A stretch of 64,000 nucleotides of DNA from assembly GCA_035711845.1 (NCBI GenBank), contig DASTBU010000059.1, positions 62,001 through 126,000 on the forward strand. The letters run 5' to 3'. This document shows, in pieces, positions 33,669 to 42,556 of this stretch. The translations under genes were made by a program, and so were the position numbers. A model generated the notes under the pieces. That model saw only the letters and a list, made by a program, of their open reading frames with translations. It ran no database searches and was not told the origin of the DNA. This DNA comes from DASTBU01 sp035711845. GTDB taxonomy: Bacteria; Acidobacteriota; Vicinamibacteria; Vicinamibacterales; 2-12-FULL-66-21. How positions within the stretch are numbered: position 1 is the first letter of the stretch; each line of letters starts with the position of its first letter.

Positions 33669-36365
33669 CTATTCAGCTCTGAGCGCCTCGGTGGGATTGA
33701 TCCCGAGCGCGCGCCATGCCGGACCGAGCGCGGCGAGCAAGCCGATGAGGACAATCGAGACGGCGACGGCTGTAAGCGCCGCTGCCCAGCTCGCGGGGTC
33801 GCCGCCGATTCCTGCCGCGATCAGCGCGGCCATCACCAGACCCGCCATCACGCCGATGCCCAGCTGTCCCGCCACGCGCGAGAAGATGCTTCGAACGATG
33901 TGACCGCGGTCGGCGCCCAGCGCGACGCGGATGCCAATCTCTCTCGAACGCCGCGAGACCACTACCGATATCAACGCGTAGACGCCGGCCGCAGACAGTA
34001 TCACGACGCTCAGCGTGACGAGGCTCAGTCCCAGCGCTCCCCAGCGCAGTCCAAGCTGCTCTTCGTGGTAGACCTCCGGTAAAGGCCGGAGCCTGGCGAG
34101 GTGGATCGCGGGATCGACCGTCGCGGCGATCTCTCGAAGGCGAGGCGCAAACTGCTCCGGCGTCTCTCCGCGCAGCCGGATCGCAAGCCTGGTCCACACT
34201 TCCCTGCCTGGCGCCACGACGTGGTAGATCCGAGGCTGGACTCCGTCGGGCGACAGGGGATTCGCCGGCAGGTCGCCGACCACGCCTACGATCTCGTGCC
34301 AATGATTCGCCAAGCGCGCGCTGTCGCCGCCAGGGTATCGTACGCGGCGTCCCAAGGGGCTTTCTCCGCCGAGGAGCTCTGCTGCGAAAGTCCTGTTCAC
34401 GACGACGGCATGGCTCTCGACCTTCTGCTGGTCGGCGCGCGGCTGATCCGCAACCACGAACCCCCGTCCCGCCAGGAGCGGCACGCCGAAAGTCTCGAAG
34501 AAGTCGCTGCCCACGCGGACGTGACGTACCCGCGTATTCCGCTGCGCGCTGTCCGGCAGCCCCTCTAGTTCCAACGAACGGATCGACTCGGCGCCGGGCT
34601 CCATCGACATCGTCGTGACCGTGTCGACCAGCGGTTCCAGCTCGAGGCGTCTGACGAGCTCGACGAAGCTGCTTTCGTACCTTCGTCCGAACTCTTCCCA
34701 GTATGCGTTGGCGTGAGCGGCCTGGGGCGTTTCTTCGTCCATGTCGACACGCGCCACCAGGAACTCGTCCGCCTTGAAGCCAGGATCCGCGTTGGCGAGA
34801 CCGATCCACTGCGAGGTCAGAAAGACAGCGATGGGCAGCGTCGCGACCGCAAGCGCGACCTGCGACACGACGAGTGCGGTCCAGCCACCACCGAGCTTGA
34901 GCGTGCTGCCCCCGCCGAGCTGACGCAGCGCTGGAAGACGGTGGCCGGTGGCCTTGATCGCCGGGACCACGCCCGCGATAATCGCGGCCAGCGCCGCCAG
35001 CCCCACGACGTACAGGCCCGTGCCCCACGACAGGTCGAACCGCATCCAGAATGGCAGGCCCCCGTACCGGGCCGCCACGATCTCGGCGGCGTCGCGGGCC
35101 CGCGTCAACGCGACGGTCGCGATCAGCAGTCCGGCGGCTGCCGACAAGGAGGACAGGACGAGCGCTTCCACAAACAGCTGCCCGATGATCCGGCGTCGGC
35201 TGGCGCCGAGCGCGCTTCGGACGACGATCTCGGCCTGGCGCGTGGCGGTCCGGGCGTACACGAGGATGGCGACGTTCACGGCCACGCCCACGACCAAACA
35301 CGACACCATCAGCTGCAGCAAGTGCATCAACGACCGAGGCTCGTCGTCGAACCACAGCTCCGTGTAGCGCACAACTCGCGGCCGGAGGCGCTGGTGCGTC
35401 TCGGGCCAGGCGGCGGCGTGTCGCCGTCCAATCGCTTCGAGTTCTGCCCGGCTGCTGTCGATCGTGGCGCCTGCAGCGAGGCGTCCGAACACCACCAGAC
35501 TCGGACCGCGACGACGTGGATGGTCGGTGACAGCGGTCCTCAGCGATATCCACGCGCGGTTGTTAAGCGGGAACCCGAAGCCGTCCGGCATCACCCCGAC
35601 GATAGTGTATGTACCGTCGCCTAATCGAGCCGTGCGGCCGAGGATCTGTGGATCGGACGAGAACTTCGTCCGCCACAGGCTGAAACCGACCACCATCACC
35701 GGCGCCACGCCGGGCCGTTCGTCGGCGTCGAGCAGGGGACGGCCAAGGAACGGCGCCACCCGGGCGACACGGAACCCCGATGCGGTCATCGCTGCCACCG
35801 AGACATTTTCGGGCTGGCCGTCCTGACCGATGAGATTCCTCACCAGCAACTGGACGGCAGCCAAGTCCTGAATCGTCGTCAAGTCCCGGCGCCACTCCAC
35901 GAAGTCGTGCAGGATGCGGTCTTCCTGGTTGTTCCACGACGTGTCGACGTTCTCGAGACCGACAATGCGCTCACCTTCGTCGAGGGGGAGCGTCGGATGC
36001 AGCGACGCGTAGAAGAAGGCGAAAACGGTGGCGCCGATACCGATGGCCACGGCCATCGCGGCGCCCGCCACCAGCGTCAGGCCGGGGTACTTCACGAGCA
36101 TCCGGACGGCCAGTCTCAGATCGAGCGATGCGCCATCCATCCAGCGGAAGGAGCGGGTGTCGCGCTGCCGTTCCTTCACCTGCTCGACGCCGCCGAAAGC
36201 CCGTCGGGCGGCGTACCGCGCTTCCTCCGCGCTCAGCCCTTGCGCAATAAACTGGTCCTCGAGCAGCTGCAGGTGTGAGGCGATCTCGCGGGTCAGGTCG
36301 GTGTCGGCGCGTCGGCTGCGGAGGCACGCCGCCAGACGCAGAAAGAATCGGCGAATGGAAGCCAT
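33669..36365 (-). CDS. ADOP-type orphan ABC permease with prefix domain, PadR-linked
   Basis: Predicted 898-residue inner-membrane protein. Residues 1-70 are a permease prefix region (RFFLRLAACLRSRRADTDLTREIASHLQLLEDQF); the duplicated MacB/FtsX permease follows, with its first helix near TLVAGAAMAVAIGIGATVFAFFY. FtsX blocks: VYARTATRQAEIVVRSALGASRRRI and SRREIGIRVALGADRGHIV-like. It begins three bases after the PadR stop codon, so the two are one operon. PadR-ADOP operons are typical of Acidobacteria. It lies between 21-bp direct repeats in a tRNA-flanked segment that may have been acquired. Confidence 0.9.
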   Translation of the reverse strand: MASIRRFFLRLAACLRSRRADTDLTREIASHLQLLEDQFIAQGLSAEEARYAARRAFGGVEQVKERQRDTRSFRWMDGASLDLRLAVRMLVKYPGLTLVAGAAMAVAIGIGATVFAFFYASLHPTLPLDEGERIVGLENVDTSWNNQEDRILHDFVEWRRDLTTIQDLAAVQLLVRNLIGQDGQPENVSVAAMTASGFRVARVAPFLGRPLLDADERPGVAPVMVVGFSLWRTKFSSDPQILGRTARLGDGTYTIVGVMPDGFGFPLNNRAWISLRTAVTDHPRRRGPSLVVFGRLAAGATIDSSRAELEAIGRRHAAAWPETHQRLRPRVVRYTELWFDDEPRSLMHLLQLMVSCLVVGVAVNVAILVYARTATRQAEIVVRSALGASRRRIIGQLFVEALVLSSLSAAAGLLIATVALTRARDAAEIVAARYGGLPFWMRFDLSWGTGLYVVGLAALAAIIAGVVPAIKATGHRLPALRQLGGGSTLKLGGGWTALVVSQVALAVATLPIAVFLTSQWIGLANADPGFKADEFLVARVDMDEETPQAAHANAYWEEFGRRYESSFVELVRRLELEPLVDTVTTMSMEPGAESIRSLELEGLPDSAQRNTRVRHVRVGSDFFETFGVPLLAGRGFVVADQPRADQQKVESHAVVVNRTFAAELLGGESPLGRRVRYPGGDSARLANHWHEIVGVVGDLPANPLSPDGVQPRIYHVVAPGREVWTRLAIRLRGETPEQFAPRLREIAATVDPAIHLARLRPLPEVYHEEQLGLRWGALGLSLVTLSVVILSAAGVYALISVVVSRRSREIGIRVALGADRGHIVRSIFSRVAGQLGIGVMAGLVMAALIAAGIGGDPASWAAALTAVAVSIVLIGLLAALGPAWRALGINPTEALRAE

Positions 36366-36368
36366 GGT

Positions 36369-36710
36369 TTACGACTGCATCAGTAGCGCGTCGACCAGAC
36401 CCGCCAGACGGCGCCATCGCTCCGTCTGGTGCCTGAGTTCGCGCTCTCCCGGTTTTGTGATGGCGTAGTACTTCGCCTCGCGGTTGCTCTCGGTCTTGCC
36501 CCAGGTGCCCTTGATCCAGCCCTTCTGCTCGAGACGCACGAGGGCGGGATACAGGGTGCCCTGGTTGAGCGACAGCGGATGATTCGAGACCTGCGCTAGG
36601 CGATTGGCGAGGGAGTAGGCGTGGAGCGGCCCCATCGTCGAGAGCGCTCGCAGGACGATGAGATCCAGCGTGCCCTGAAGGAGCTCGACGTTCTTGGCTT
36701 CACTAGACAT
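36369..36710 (-). CDS. PadR-family transcriptional regulator
   Basis: Predicted 113-residue winged-helix regulator of the short PadR subgroup: LLQGTLDLIVLRALSTMGPLHAYSLANRLAQVS, then LNQGTLYPALVRLEQKGWIKG (recognition helix), the wing REAKYYAITKPGERELRHQTERWRRLAG and a short C-terminal helix for dimerisation. The ADOP permease gene starts three bases after its stop. It likely represses its own promoter and derepresses on binding a hydrophobic or phenolic ligand, as known for the family. Confidence 0.93.
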   Translation of the reverse strand: MSSEAKNVELLQGTLDLIVLRALSTMGPLHAYSLANRLAQVSNHPLSLNQGTLYPALVRLEQKGWIKGTWGKTESNREAKYYAITKPGERELRHQTERWRRLAGLVDALLMQS

Positions 36711-36717
36711 GCCAGTG

Positions 36718-36747
36718 AATGTGGCACGCGTCCCACTAGGATGTCAA
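36718..36747 (-). promoter_or_regulatory. Promoter of the padR-ADOP operon
   Basis: On the minus strand, TTGACA (36747-36742), an 18-bp spacer and CACATT (36723-36718) are present just upstream of the PadR start. An ACAT-N8-ATGT dyad (36707-36722) overlaps the -10 and the start codon and could be the autoregulatory site. Confidence 0.5.
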
Positions 36748-36868
36748 GTGGAAGCAGTAGCGTCCAGGTCGCGGATCGTCGAACGGATTTCTTGTCAATC
36801 CGGGGCACGCCGAGAGCAACAGTCCAGGAAAGATGATGCCCACCAGACCGCTCCGCGACAGGCAAATG

Positions 36869-36889
36869 AACGCAAAGAAACGCAAACGG
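36869..36889 (+). repeat. Right copy of the 21-bp direct repeat
   Basis: This is identical to 33616-33636. It is located 49 bp before the terminator of the intact tRNA-Pro. Confidence 0.8.
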
Positions 36890-36937
36890 TCCAAATCGGC
36901 AGTTCGAGGCGAGCGAAGTGAAAAGTGGTCAGACAGC

Positions 36938-36960
36938 AAAAAGGCCCGGTAAACCGGGCC
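36938..36960 (-). terminator. Intrinsic terminator of tRNA-Pro
   Basis: On the minus strand a perfect hairpin GGCCCGGT-TT-ACCGGGCC (36960-36943) is followed by TTTTT, 18 bases after the tRNA 3' end. Confidence 0.9.
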
Positions 36961-36977
36961 TCAACTGCAATCAAAAT

Positions 36978-37054
36978 TGGTCGGGGCGAGTGGATTCGAA
37001 CCACCGACCCCTCGGTCCCGAACCGAGTGCTCTACCAGGCTGAGCCACGCCCCG
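36978..37054 (-). tRNA. tRNA-Pro (anticodon CGG)
   Basis: The 77-nt gene folds as a full cloverleaf. The acceptor arm CGGGGCG pairs with CGCCCCG, with discriminator A and an encoded CCA at the lowest coordinates. The anticodon arm is CTCGG-TTCGGGA-CCGAG, giving anticodon CGG, which reads CCG proline codons. The T-loop is TTCGAAT. An intrinsic terminator follows, and a partial copy of the gene lies 3.5 kb downstream. Confidence 0.95.
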
Positions 37055-37071
37055 ACACAAGCCGTGAACCC

Positions 37072-37866
37072 CTATTCTACATCAAGGCGGGGATCCATCG
37101 AGAATTCATCGGCGCGGCGCGACCGCGCCTGTCCCAGCAGCGCTTCGACCGCCTTCAGCGTGTCGTAGGCCGTGAGGTCCGGCTGCAGGGGCGTAATCGA
37201 CACGTACCCGTCCTTGACCGCCTGGTAATCCGATCGATCGTGCGGCTCCCACTGGTCCTGCCCTTCCTCGATCCAGTAGTACGGCTTCCCTCTCGGGTCC
37301 AGACGTGAATCGACGACGGTGACGTGGTTGCGCTTGGCCTGGAACGTGATCCGGAGACCATGCGGGTTGCCGGGCGGCACGTTCATGTTGAGAAACGTCC
37401 TGTTGGGCAGCCCTTGATCGAGGACGATCCCGGCCACACGTGCGGCGGCCGCGGACGCCGGGCCGAAGTCATAGTCGGCGCAGCTGCGCTCGAGCGACAC
37501 GGCGATGCTCGGGATGCCCAGCAGCGCGCCTTCCAGCGCGCCCGCCACGGTCCCCGAATACGTCACATCGTCGCCCAGGTTGTAACCCTTGTTGATGCCG
37601 GAGACGACGAGATCGGGCGCGCCCTTGAAGATTTGCGTGATGCCGATGTTGACGCAGTCGGTCGGCGTGCCATCCACCTCGTAGACGCCGTCGCTCACGA
37701 CTTCCATGCGGAGCGGCCGACGGAGCGTGAGTGCGTGCCCGATGGCGCTGGCTTCCGTGTTGGGCGCAATGACGATCACCTGGCCCATTGCTCGCAGCGA
37801 TTCCGCGAGGACATGGATGCCTTCCGATCGGACGCCGTCATCGTTGGTGACGAGAATTCGTTTCAT
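37072..37866 (-). CDS. surE: 5'/3'-nucleotidase SurE
   Basis: Predicted 264-residue metal-dependent nucleotidase that dephosphorylates nucleoside monophosphates, often in stationary-phase survival. The N-terminal MKRILVTNDDGVRSEGI carries the metal-binding NDDG; later blocks are VVIAPNTEASAIGHALTL, VDGTPTDCVN, PDLVVSGINKGYNLGDDVTYSGTVAGALEGALLGIPSIAVS and TFLNMNVPP. Its length is normal. ATG at 37866 begins the homology; a longer frame upstream only reads antisense of the MFS gene. It is encoded 18 bp downstream of the tRNA-Pro 5' end, on the same strand. Confidence 0.95.
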   Translation of the reverse strand: MKRILVTNDDGVRSEGIHVLAESLRAMGQVIVIAPNTEASAIGHALTLRRPLRMEVVSDGVYEVDGTPTDCVNIGITQIFKGAPDLVVSGINKGYNLGDDVTYSGTVAGALEGALLGIPSIAVSLERSCADYDFGPASAAAARVAGIVLDQGLPNRTFLNMNVPPGNPHGLRITFQAKRNHVTVVDSRLDPRGKPYYWIEEGQDQWEPHDRSDYQAVKDGYVSITPLQPDLTAYDTLKAVEALLGQARSRRADEFSMDPRLDVE

Positions 37867-38053
37867 GGGAACAACCCAGTATAGCAGCCCCATTTTCGAC
37901 AGGCGCCCCGGCAGCGGAACTGCCGCGGAGACGGCACGCACGAAGGACACGATGGGCACGATGGACGTGTGACCAGGAGGATCGTGCCGTCGTGTGCATC
38001 GCGCCCGACCTTCGGCGTGCAGGAAGGCGAGCCGCGGAAGGTCCGCCCTGCGT

Positions 38054-39232
38054 TCAGGCTCTTGCAGGTCGTGGTGAACCGGACACCGCCGCCAGCAGAA
38101 TCGTCGCGAGCAGCGCGAGGCTGGCGCCGGTGAGGAAGGCCGCCTCCGGGGAGACGCGCGTCCACAGGAACCCGAAGAGGAGGCTTGCGGCGAGGCTGCC
38201 CAGACCGAGTCCCGCGTTGTAGATTCCGAAGGCGGTCCCGTGTGCCGTCGCCGGCGCCATGTCGGCGATCCAGGCCTTCTCGACTCCCTCCGTGAGGCCG
38301 AAGTACACGCCATAGGACAAGAAAATCGCGACAACGATCAACGGCCTCTCGAACCAGCCGAAGCCGGCATAGACGAGGGCGTAGGCAATCCAGCCGAGCG
38401 CGATGAGCCTCCGGCGGCCGAAGCGATCGGAGAGCTCCCCGCCTCCGAGCGACGCGATCACCTTGACCACATGGAGCGCGGACCACAGCAGCGGAATCCA
38501 GAACGCCGCGATGCCGATATCGCTCAGCCGCAGCAGCAGGAAGGCGTCGCTCGCGTTGCCGAGGGTGAAGAGCATGATGACCGCGAGAGCCCTGTAATAC
38601 GCGGACGGCAGCTCGCGAATGCCGGGCACGCTCGACGCGGCGTCTGCCGGAGGAGACGCGCGGCGTGTGTCGGGCACGCGCCAGAGAACCAGCATCACGA
38701 TGGCGCCAGGGATCAGTGTCAAGGTGAAGAGCGTGCGATATTCGCCGGGATAGACGAACAGGAACACGGATGCCAGCAGCGGCCCGAGGACGGCCCCCGC
38801 GTGATCCATCGCACGATGGAAACCAAAGACGCGCCCGCGCTGGTGCGCCGCCGCGAACGAAGCGAGCATCGCGTCGCGCGGCGCGCCTCGAATGCCCTTG
38901 CCGAGGCGATCCGTGAACCGGAGCGTCAGCACGTGAACCCACGAAGTGGCGAAACCGATGAGCGGCCGCACGGCCGACGACAGGCCATAACCCGCGAGCA
39001 CCATCGGCTTCGGCGCGCCCCACTTGTCGGTCAGGCGGCCCGACACGACCTTCAGCACGCTGTTCGCCGCTTCGGCAAGCCCTTCGATGACGCCGAGCGA
39101 CATCGCCCCCGCGCCGATGACCCGCGTGAGGAACAGCGGCAGCAGCGGATACACCATCTCGCTGGCCGTGTCGGTGAAGAAGCTCACCCAGCCGAGGAGC
39201 CAGACGGGGCGGGGGAGGCTGGGTACTGTCAC
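38054..39232 (-). CDS. MFS transporter
   Basis: Predicted 392-residue inner-membrane protein with about 12 helices. It begins WLLGWVSFFTDTASEMVYPLLPLFL, with the Asp/Glu-bearing first helix of a small MFS group. The loop 2-3 signature is LRFTDRLGKGIRGAPRDAMLA, and the matching second-half loop is GGELSDRFGRRRLI. This subgroup is described as drug/proton antiporter-like, but its substrate is unknown. The start is GTG at 39232 without a clear ribosome site. It is divergent from the ferrochelatase gene across the palindromic array at 39248-39372. Confidence 0.87.
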   Translation of the reverse strand: MTVPSLPRPVWLLGWVSFFTDTASEMVYPLLPLFLTRVIGAGAMSLGVIEGLAEAANSVLKVVSGRLTDKWGAPKPMVLAGYGLSSAVRPLIGFATSWVHVLTLRFTDRLGKGIRGAPRDAMLASFAAAHQRGRVFGFHRAMDHAGAVLGPLLASVFLFVYPGEYRTLFTLTLIPGAIVMLVLWRVPDTRRASPPADAASSVPGIRELPSAYYRALAVIMLFTLGNASDAFLLLRLSDIGIAAFWIPLLWSALHVVKVIASLGGGELSDRFGRRRLIALGWIAYALVYAGFGWFERPLIVVAIFLSYGVYFGLTEGVEKAWIADMAPATAHGTAFGIYNAGLGLGSLAASLLFGFLWTRVSPEAAFLTGASLALLATILLAAVSGSPRPARA

Positions 39233-39247
39233 TTGTTACTTGTCGCT

Positions 39248-39372
39248 GTAGTTCTGAATGCTGAGTTTTGAATTTTGAGTTATGAGTTATGAGGGCTTGG
39301 TCTGTGCCTCAGCGCGGCGACGAAACTCTGAACTCCAAACTCAAGCTCAGAACTCCAAACTCAGAACTACAT
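39248..39372. repeat. Imperfect long inverted repeat of GAGTTCTGA-type units
   Basis: The left part (39248-39292) runs GTTCTGAATGCTGAG, TTTTGAATTTTGAGT, TATGAG; the right part (39323-39372) is its imperfect reverse complement (CTCTGAACTCCAAACTC, CTCAGAACTCC, TCAGAACTAC). Both arms are made of 7-9-bp degenerate units. It lies between the divergent MFS and ferrochelatase genes and could form a large cruciform or hairpin. Confidence 0.75.
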
Positions 39373-39387
39373 CGTTAGTTTGATAAG

Positions 39388-39403
39388 TATAATCGCCGAA
39401 GGT
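39388..39403 (+). promoter_or_regulatory. Perfect -10 element before the ferrochelatase gene
   Basis: TATAAT at 39388-39393 is followed by GAAGG (39398-39402) and TTG at 39412. The -35 position (AACTAC) is poor and falls in the arm of the palindromic array. The implied leader is only about 10-12 bases. Confidence 0.5.
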
Positions 39404-39411
39404 CACCCTCG

Positions 39412-40404
39412 TTGTCCCAGCCATTCGACGCTGTTCTCGTCATCGCTTTCGGCGGGCCGCAGGGGCCCGCCGACGTCAGGCCATTCCTCGAGAACGTGCT
39501 CCGGGGTCGTCGCGTGGCACCGGGTCGCATCGACGAGGTCGCCCATCACTACGACCTGTTCGGCGGCACTTCTCCTCTCACCGAATTGACGATGCGCCAG
39601 GCGGTGGGTCTGCGGGAGCGCCTCGAAGCAGCGGGAGCCCCGTTACCCGTCCATGTCGGCATGCGTAACTGGCATCCGTACCTCACCGACACGATTGCGG
39701 AGATGTCGAACGCGGGCGTCCGGCGTGCTATCGGGTTCATTGCCGCTGCGCATCGCAGCTATTCGAGCTGCACGCAGTACCGCGAAAACGTGAATGCCGC
39801 GCGTGCGGAGATCGCGCGCCGCGGTCTTGCCGATGTGCAGGTGACGTACGTGCCGGACTGGCACACACACCCGGACTTTGTCGAGGCGAACGCAGACAAC
39901 GCGCTTCGGGCGCGAATGCAGCTGCCCGGCGCACTCAGGGACGCGGCTCGGCTCGTGTTCACCGCCCACAGCCTCCCCGTGTCGATGGCCGATCGGTTTC
40001 CCTATCAGAAGCAGTTCGAGGAAACCGCGGCGCTGATTGCGCAGCGGTCGGGCGGAGGCGATGGTGTGTCGCCGTACGACTGCGTGTATCAGAGCCGCAG
40101 CGGCCGTCCGGAGGATCCCTGGCTGGGCCCCGATGTCTGCGACTACCTACGCGAGCACCGGAGAGCGGGCCTCGAGGCAGCGGTGATCGTGCCGGCCGGC
40201 TTCATCTGCGACCACGTGGAAGTCCTGTACGACCTCGACGTGGAAGCCGCCGGCGTCTGCCGCGAACTCGGTCTACCGATGGTCCGCGCCCAGGCGGTCA
40301 ACGATCACCCGAAGTTCCTCGACATGATGGCGGAGGTCGTGCTGGCGGTGTGCGGGACCTACAGACGTGGTCGTCCTCTCAACGTGGTCCCCTGCGGGGA
40401 CTGA
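39412..40404 (+). CDS. hemH: Ferrochelatase
   Basis: Predicted 330-residue enzyme that inserts Fe2+ into a porphyrin at the end of heme synthesis. Catalytic His186 lies in FTAHSLP, and Glu270 in CDHVEVLYDLD; other conserved blocks are DAVLVIAFGGPQGPADV, MRNWHPYLTDTI and YQSRSGRPEDPWLGPDV. The C-terminus is short with no [2Fe-2S] cluster Cys set. Whether it uses coproporphyrin III or protoporphyrin IX cannot be told here. The start is TTG 39412, the only in-frame start compatible with the GAAGG and the -10 just upstream. No other heme gene is near. Confidence 0.92.
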   Translation: MSQPFDAVLVIAFGGPQGPADVRPFLENVLRGRRVAPGRIDEVAHHYDLFGGTSPLTELTMRQAVGLRERLEAAGAPLPVHVGMRNWHPYLTDTIAEMSNAGVRRAIGFIAAAHRSYSSCTQYRENVNAARAEIARRGLADVQVTYVPDWHTHPDFVEANADNALRARMQLPGALRDAARLVFTAHSLPVSMADRFPYQKQFEETAALIAQRSGGGDGVSPYDCVYQSRSGRPEDPWLGPDVCDYLREHRRAGLEAAVIVPAGFICDHVEVLYDLDVEAAGVCRELGLPMVRAQAVNDHPKFLDMMAEVVLAVCGTYRRGRPLNVVPCGD

Positions 40405-40709
40405 CTCAGACACGCTGAACGAAATTACCTGGACGATCACGAGGATCGCGACGATCACACCGGAATTGCCCTCGATCCTGCGTGACATTCGTGGGTCCTC
40501 GCGATCGTTCCCTCCACGCGCCGGCTCCGGTGCAAACCTTCCGCCCTTGCGGTGCGTCCTATACCCCGGTGCGGGACCCGACGGCGGCTTCACGTTCGTC
40601 GACAAAATTGTCGTGCCGGCTTCCGCGGCCCTCGTGTGAGAATCTGGAGGCGCGCCCGGGCGGGCGTACGCTCCCCAGCCTGTCCCCGATGCAGATCAAG
40701 GATTGCCCC
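40405..40709. other. Intergenic region with a 14-bp palindrome
   Basis: No gene is supported in these 305 bp. The perfect palindrome CGACAAAATTGTCG lies at 40600-40613, about 100 bp before the exported regulatory-domain protein, and could be an operator. No convincing -35/-10 pair was found. Confidence 0.5.
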
Positions 40710-42530
40710 ATGCGTACTTCGACGAGATCCGTTGCGCTCACCCTGGCCCTGGCCTGCTGTGGCTCGCTGGGCCTCGCCCAGGAAATCCGCGTCGAGCAAT
40801 CGATCTCTGGCGATTTCATCCAGGGTCCGGGGAGGGACCGTGAGCTGAAGACCGGAACGGGACAGATCCGCGGGCGGGTCTTCGCGCTCGATTCGGGGGA
40901 TCCCATTCGCCGCGCGCAAGTGCGGATCTCCGGCCAGGACATCCTGTCGAAGGCTGCGCTCACGGATGCGGATGGCCGCTTCGAGTTCCGCGACCTCCCC
41001 GCCGGTCGCTTCACGCTGCAGGCCAGCAAGTCGGGCTTCGTGACCGTCGGCTTCGGGCAGACGCGGCCCTACGAGTCGGGCCGGCCAATCGAGCTGGCCG
41101 ACAAGCAGGTGCTCGAGAACAGCGACATCGCGATGCCGCGTGGCAGCGTGATCGCCGGCCGGATCCTCGACGAGTTCGGCGAGCCGATGCCGGATGTCTC
41201 GGTGACCGCGCTCCGCCAGTCGTGGTCGAATGGCCGCCGGCGGCTCGTGCCGGCGTCAGGCCGCATGGCCCAGACGAACGATCTCGGTCAGTTCCGGCTC
41301 TTTGGCCTGCCGCCCGGTGACTACTATGTCAGCGCCACAATCCGGGGCGCCATGATGGAGATGATGGGGGCCGAGCTGATGGCCGTACGCGGCGGCGGCG
41401 GAGTTGGAAGCCCGTCGGCGTCGACACCGGCGTCCGGTTACGCACCCACGTATTATCCGGGTACGTCCAACGTCGGCGAGGCGCAGAAGATCACGTTGAT
41501 AGCCGGTCAGGAACACCAGGGCGCGGACTTCTCGCTGATGCCGGTCCGCCTCGCGAAGATCACCGGCATCGTCATCGGCTCCGATGGCAAGCCGCTGTCG
41601 GGCGCGATGGTCAACGTTTCCCCTCGGGAGCGCTCGGCCACTATGTTGTTCAGCGGTACGAGCGGCGGGCGCACGAACCAGGATGGAGCCTTCAGCATCA
41701 ACGGTGTCGCCCCGGGCGACTACCAGCTCCAGGCGAACTCCGTGCAGGTGATTACCGCCGACGAGGGTGGCGGCAGGATGGTGTTCACCATGCGCACCGG
41801 ACCGGGAGGGTCGGGACCGAACGCGGAGAGCGGATCGCTGCCGGTCTCGGTTGCGGGCGAAGACATCTCGAACGTGGTGCTGGTGACCTCGAAGGGCGGT
41901 CGCGCGACGGGGCGTGTGACGTTCGAAGACGGCGCGAAGCCCCCGAACCTCGGGTCGATTCGGATCAGCGCGCCCAGCACCGACTCCGATGCGATGATGG
42001 CCGGAGGAGCCTTCGGGCGCGTGGAGCCGGATGGCTCGTTCGAGCTGACCGGGCTCTCCGGCACCAGGTTGATCCGGGCCGTGGGTCTCCCTGCCGGGTG
42101 GACGCTGGAATCCGTTCGACTGAACGGCACCGACATCACCGACGCGGGCGCGGAGTTCAAGGCTGGTGATGTGGTGTCGGGGCTGGAGGTCGTGTTCACC
42201 AGGAGGGCGACCATGGTGAGCGGCGGCGTCAGCGACGGCGGCGGTTCGCCGCTGAAGGATTACACCGTCGTGATCTTTGCGGACGATCCGGAGCTGTGGC
42301 GACTGCCCATGACACGCTGGGTCACCGGCACGCGCCCCGATCAGGAAGGCCGCTTCAAGGTCCAGAACCTGCCGCCCGGGAGCTACCACGCCGTTGCGGT
42401 CGAGTATCTCCCGCAGGGGGAATGGGGCGATCCGGATCTGCTCGAGCGGCTGAAGGACAAAGGAAAGCGCTTCTCACTCGGCGAGGGCGGAAACGAGCTG
42501 CTCGACCTGAAGCTCACGGTCAGCTACTGA
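40710..42530 (+). CDS. Exported multi-domain carboxypeptidase-regulatory-like protein
   Basis: Predicted 606-residue exported protein. A signal peptide ends near residue 24 (LGLAQE). Repeated beta-sandwich modules of the CarboxypepD_reg / SpaA type follow: GQIRGRVFALDSGDPIRRAQV then DADGRFEFRDLPAGRFTLQA; VIAGRILDEFGEPMPDVSV then NDLGQFRLFGLPPGDYYVSA; ITGIVIGSDGKPLSGAMV then NQDGAFSINGVAPGDYQL; and further copies to the C-terminus. There is no TonB plug or barrel and no catalytic motif. Function is unknown; a surface or periplasmic scaffold is plausible. ATG at 40710 has AAGGA eight bases upstream; ATG 40689 is possible but adds charged residues before the signal peptide. Confidence 0.82.
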   Translation: MRTSTRSVALTLALACCGSLGLAQEIRVEQSISGDFIQGPGRDRELKTGTGQIRGRVFALDSGDPIRRAQVRISGQDILSKAALTDADGRFEFRDLPAGRFTLQASKSGFVTVGFGQTRPYESGRPIELADKQVLENSDIAMPRGSVIAGRILDEFGEPMPDVSVTALRQSWSNGRRRLVPASGRMAQTNDLGQFRLFGLPPGDYYVSATIRGAMMEMMGAELMAVRGGGGVGSPSASTPASGYAPTYYPGTSNVGEAQKITLIAGQEHQGADFSLMPVRLAKITGIVIGSDGKPLSGAMVNVSPRERSATMLFSGTSGGRTNQDGAFSINGVAPGDYQLQANSVQVITADEGGGRMVFTMRTGPGGSGPNAESGSLPVSVAGEDISNVVLVTSKGGRATGRVTFEDGAKPPNLGSIRISAPSTDSDAMMAGGAFGRVEPDGSFELTGLSGTRLIRAVGLPAGWTLESVRLNGTDITDAGAEFKAGDVVSGLEVVFTRRATMVSGGVSDGGGSPLKDYTVVIFADDPELWRLPMTRWVTGTRPDQEGRFKVQNLPPGSYHAVAVEYLPQGEWGDPDLLERLKDKGKRFSLGEGGNELLDLKLTVSY

Positions 42531-42556
42531 CGGACTAGGGCCCACGGCCCACGCTT

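Noticed and set aside
33669..36710. Complete mobile element with its own recombinase
   Set aside because: No integrase, transposase or terminal inverted repeat lies inside. Only the flanking direct repeats and the tRNA duplication suggest movement.
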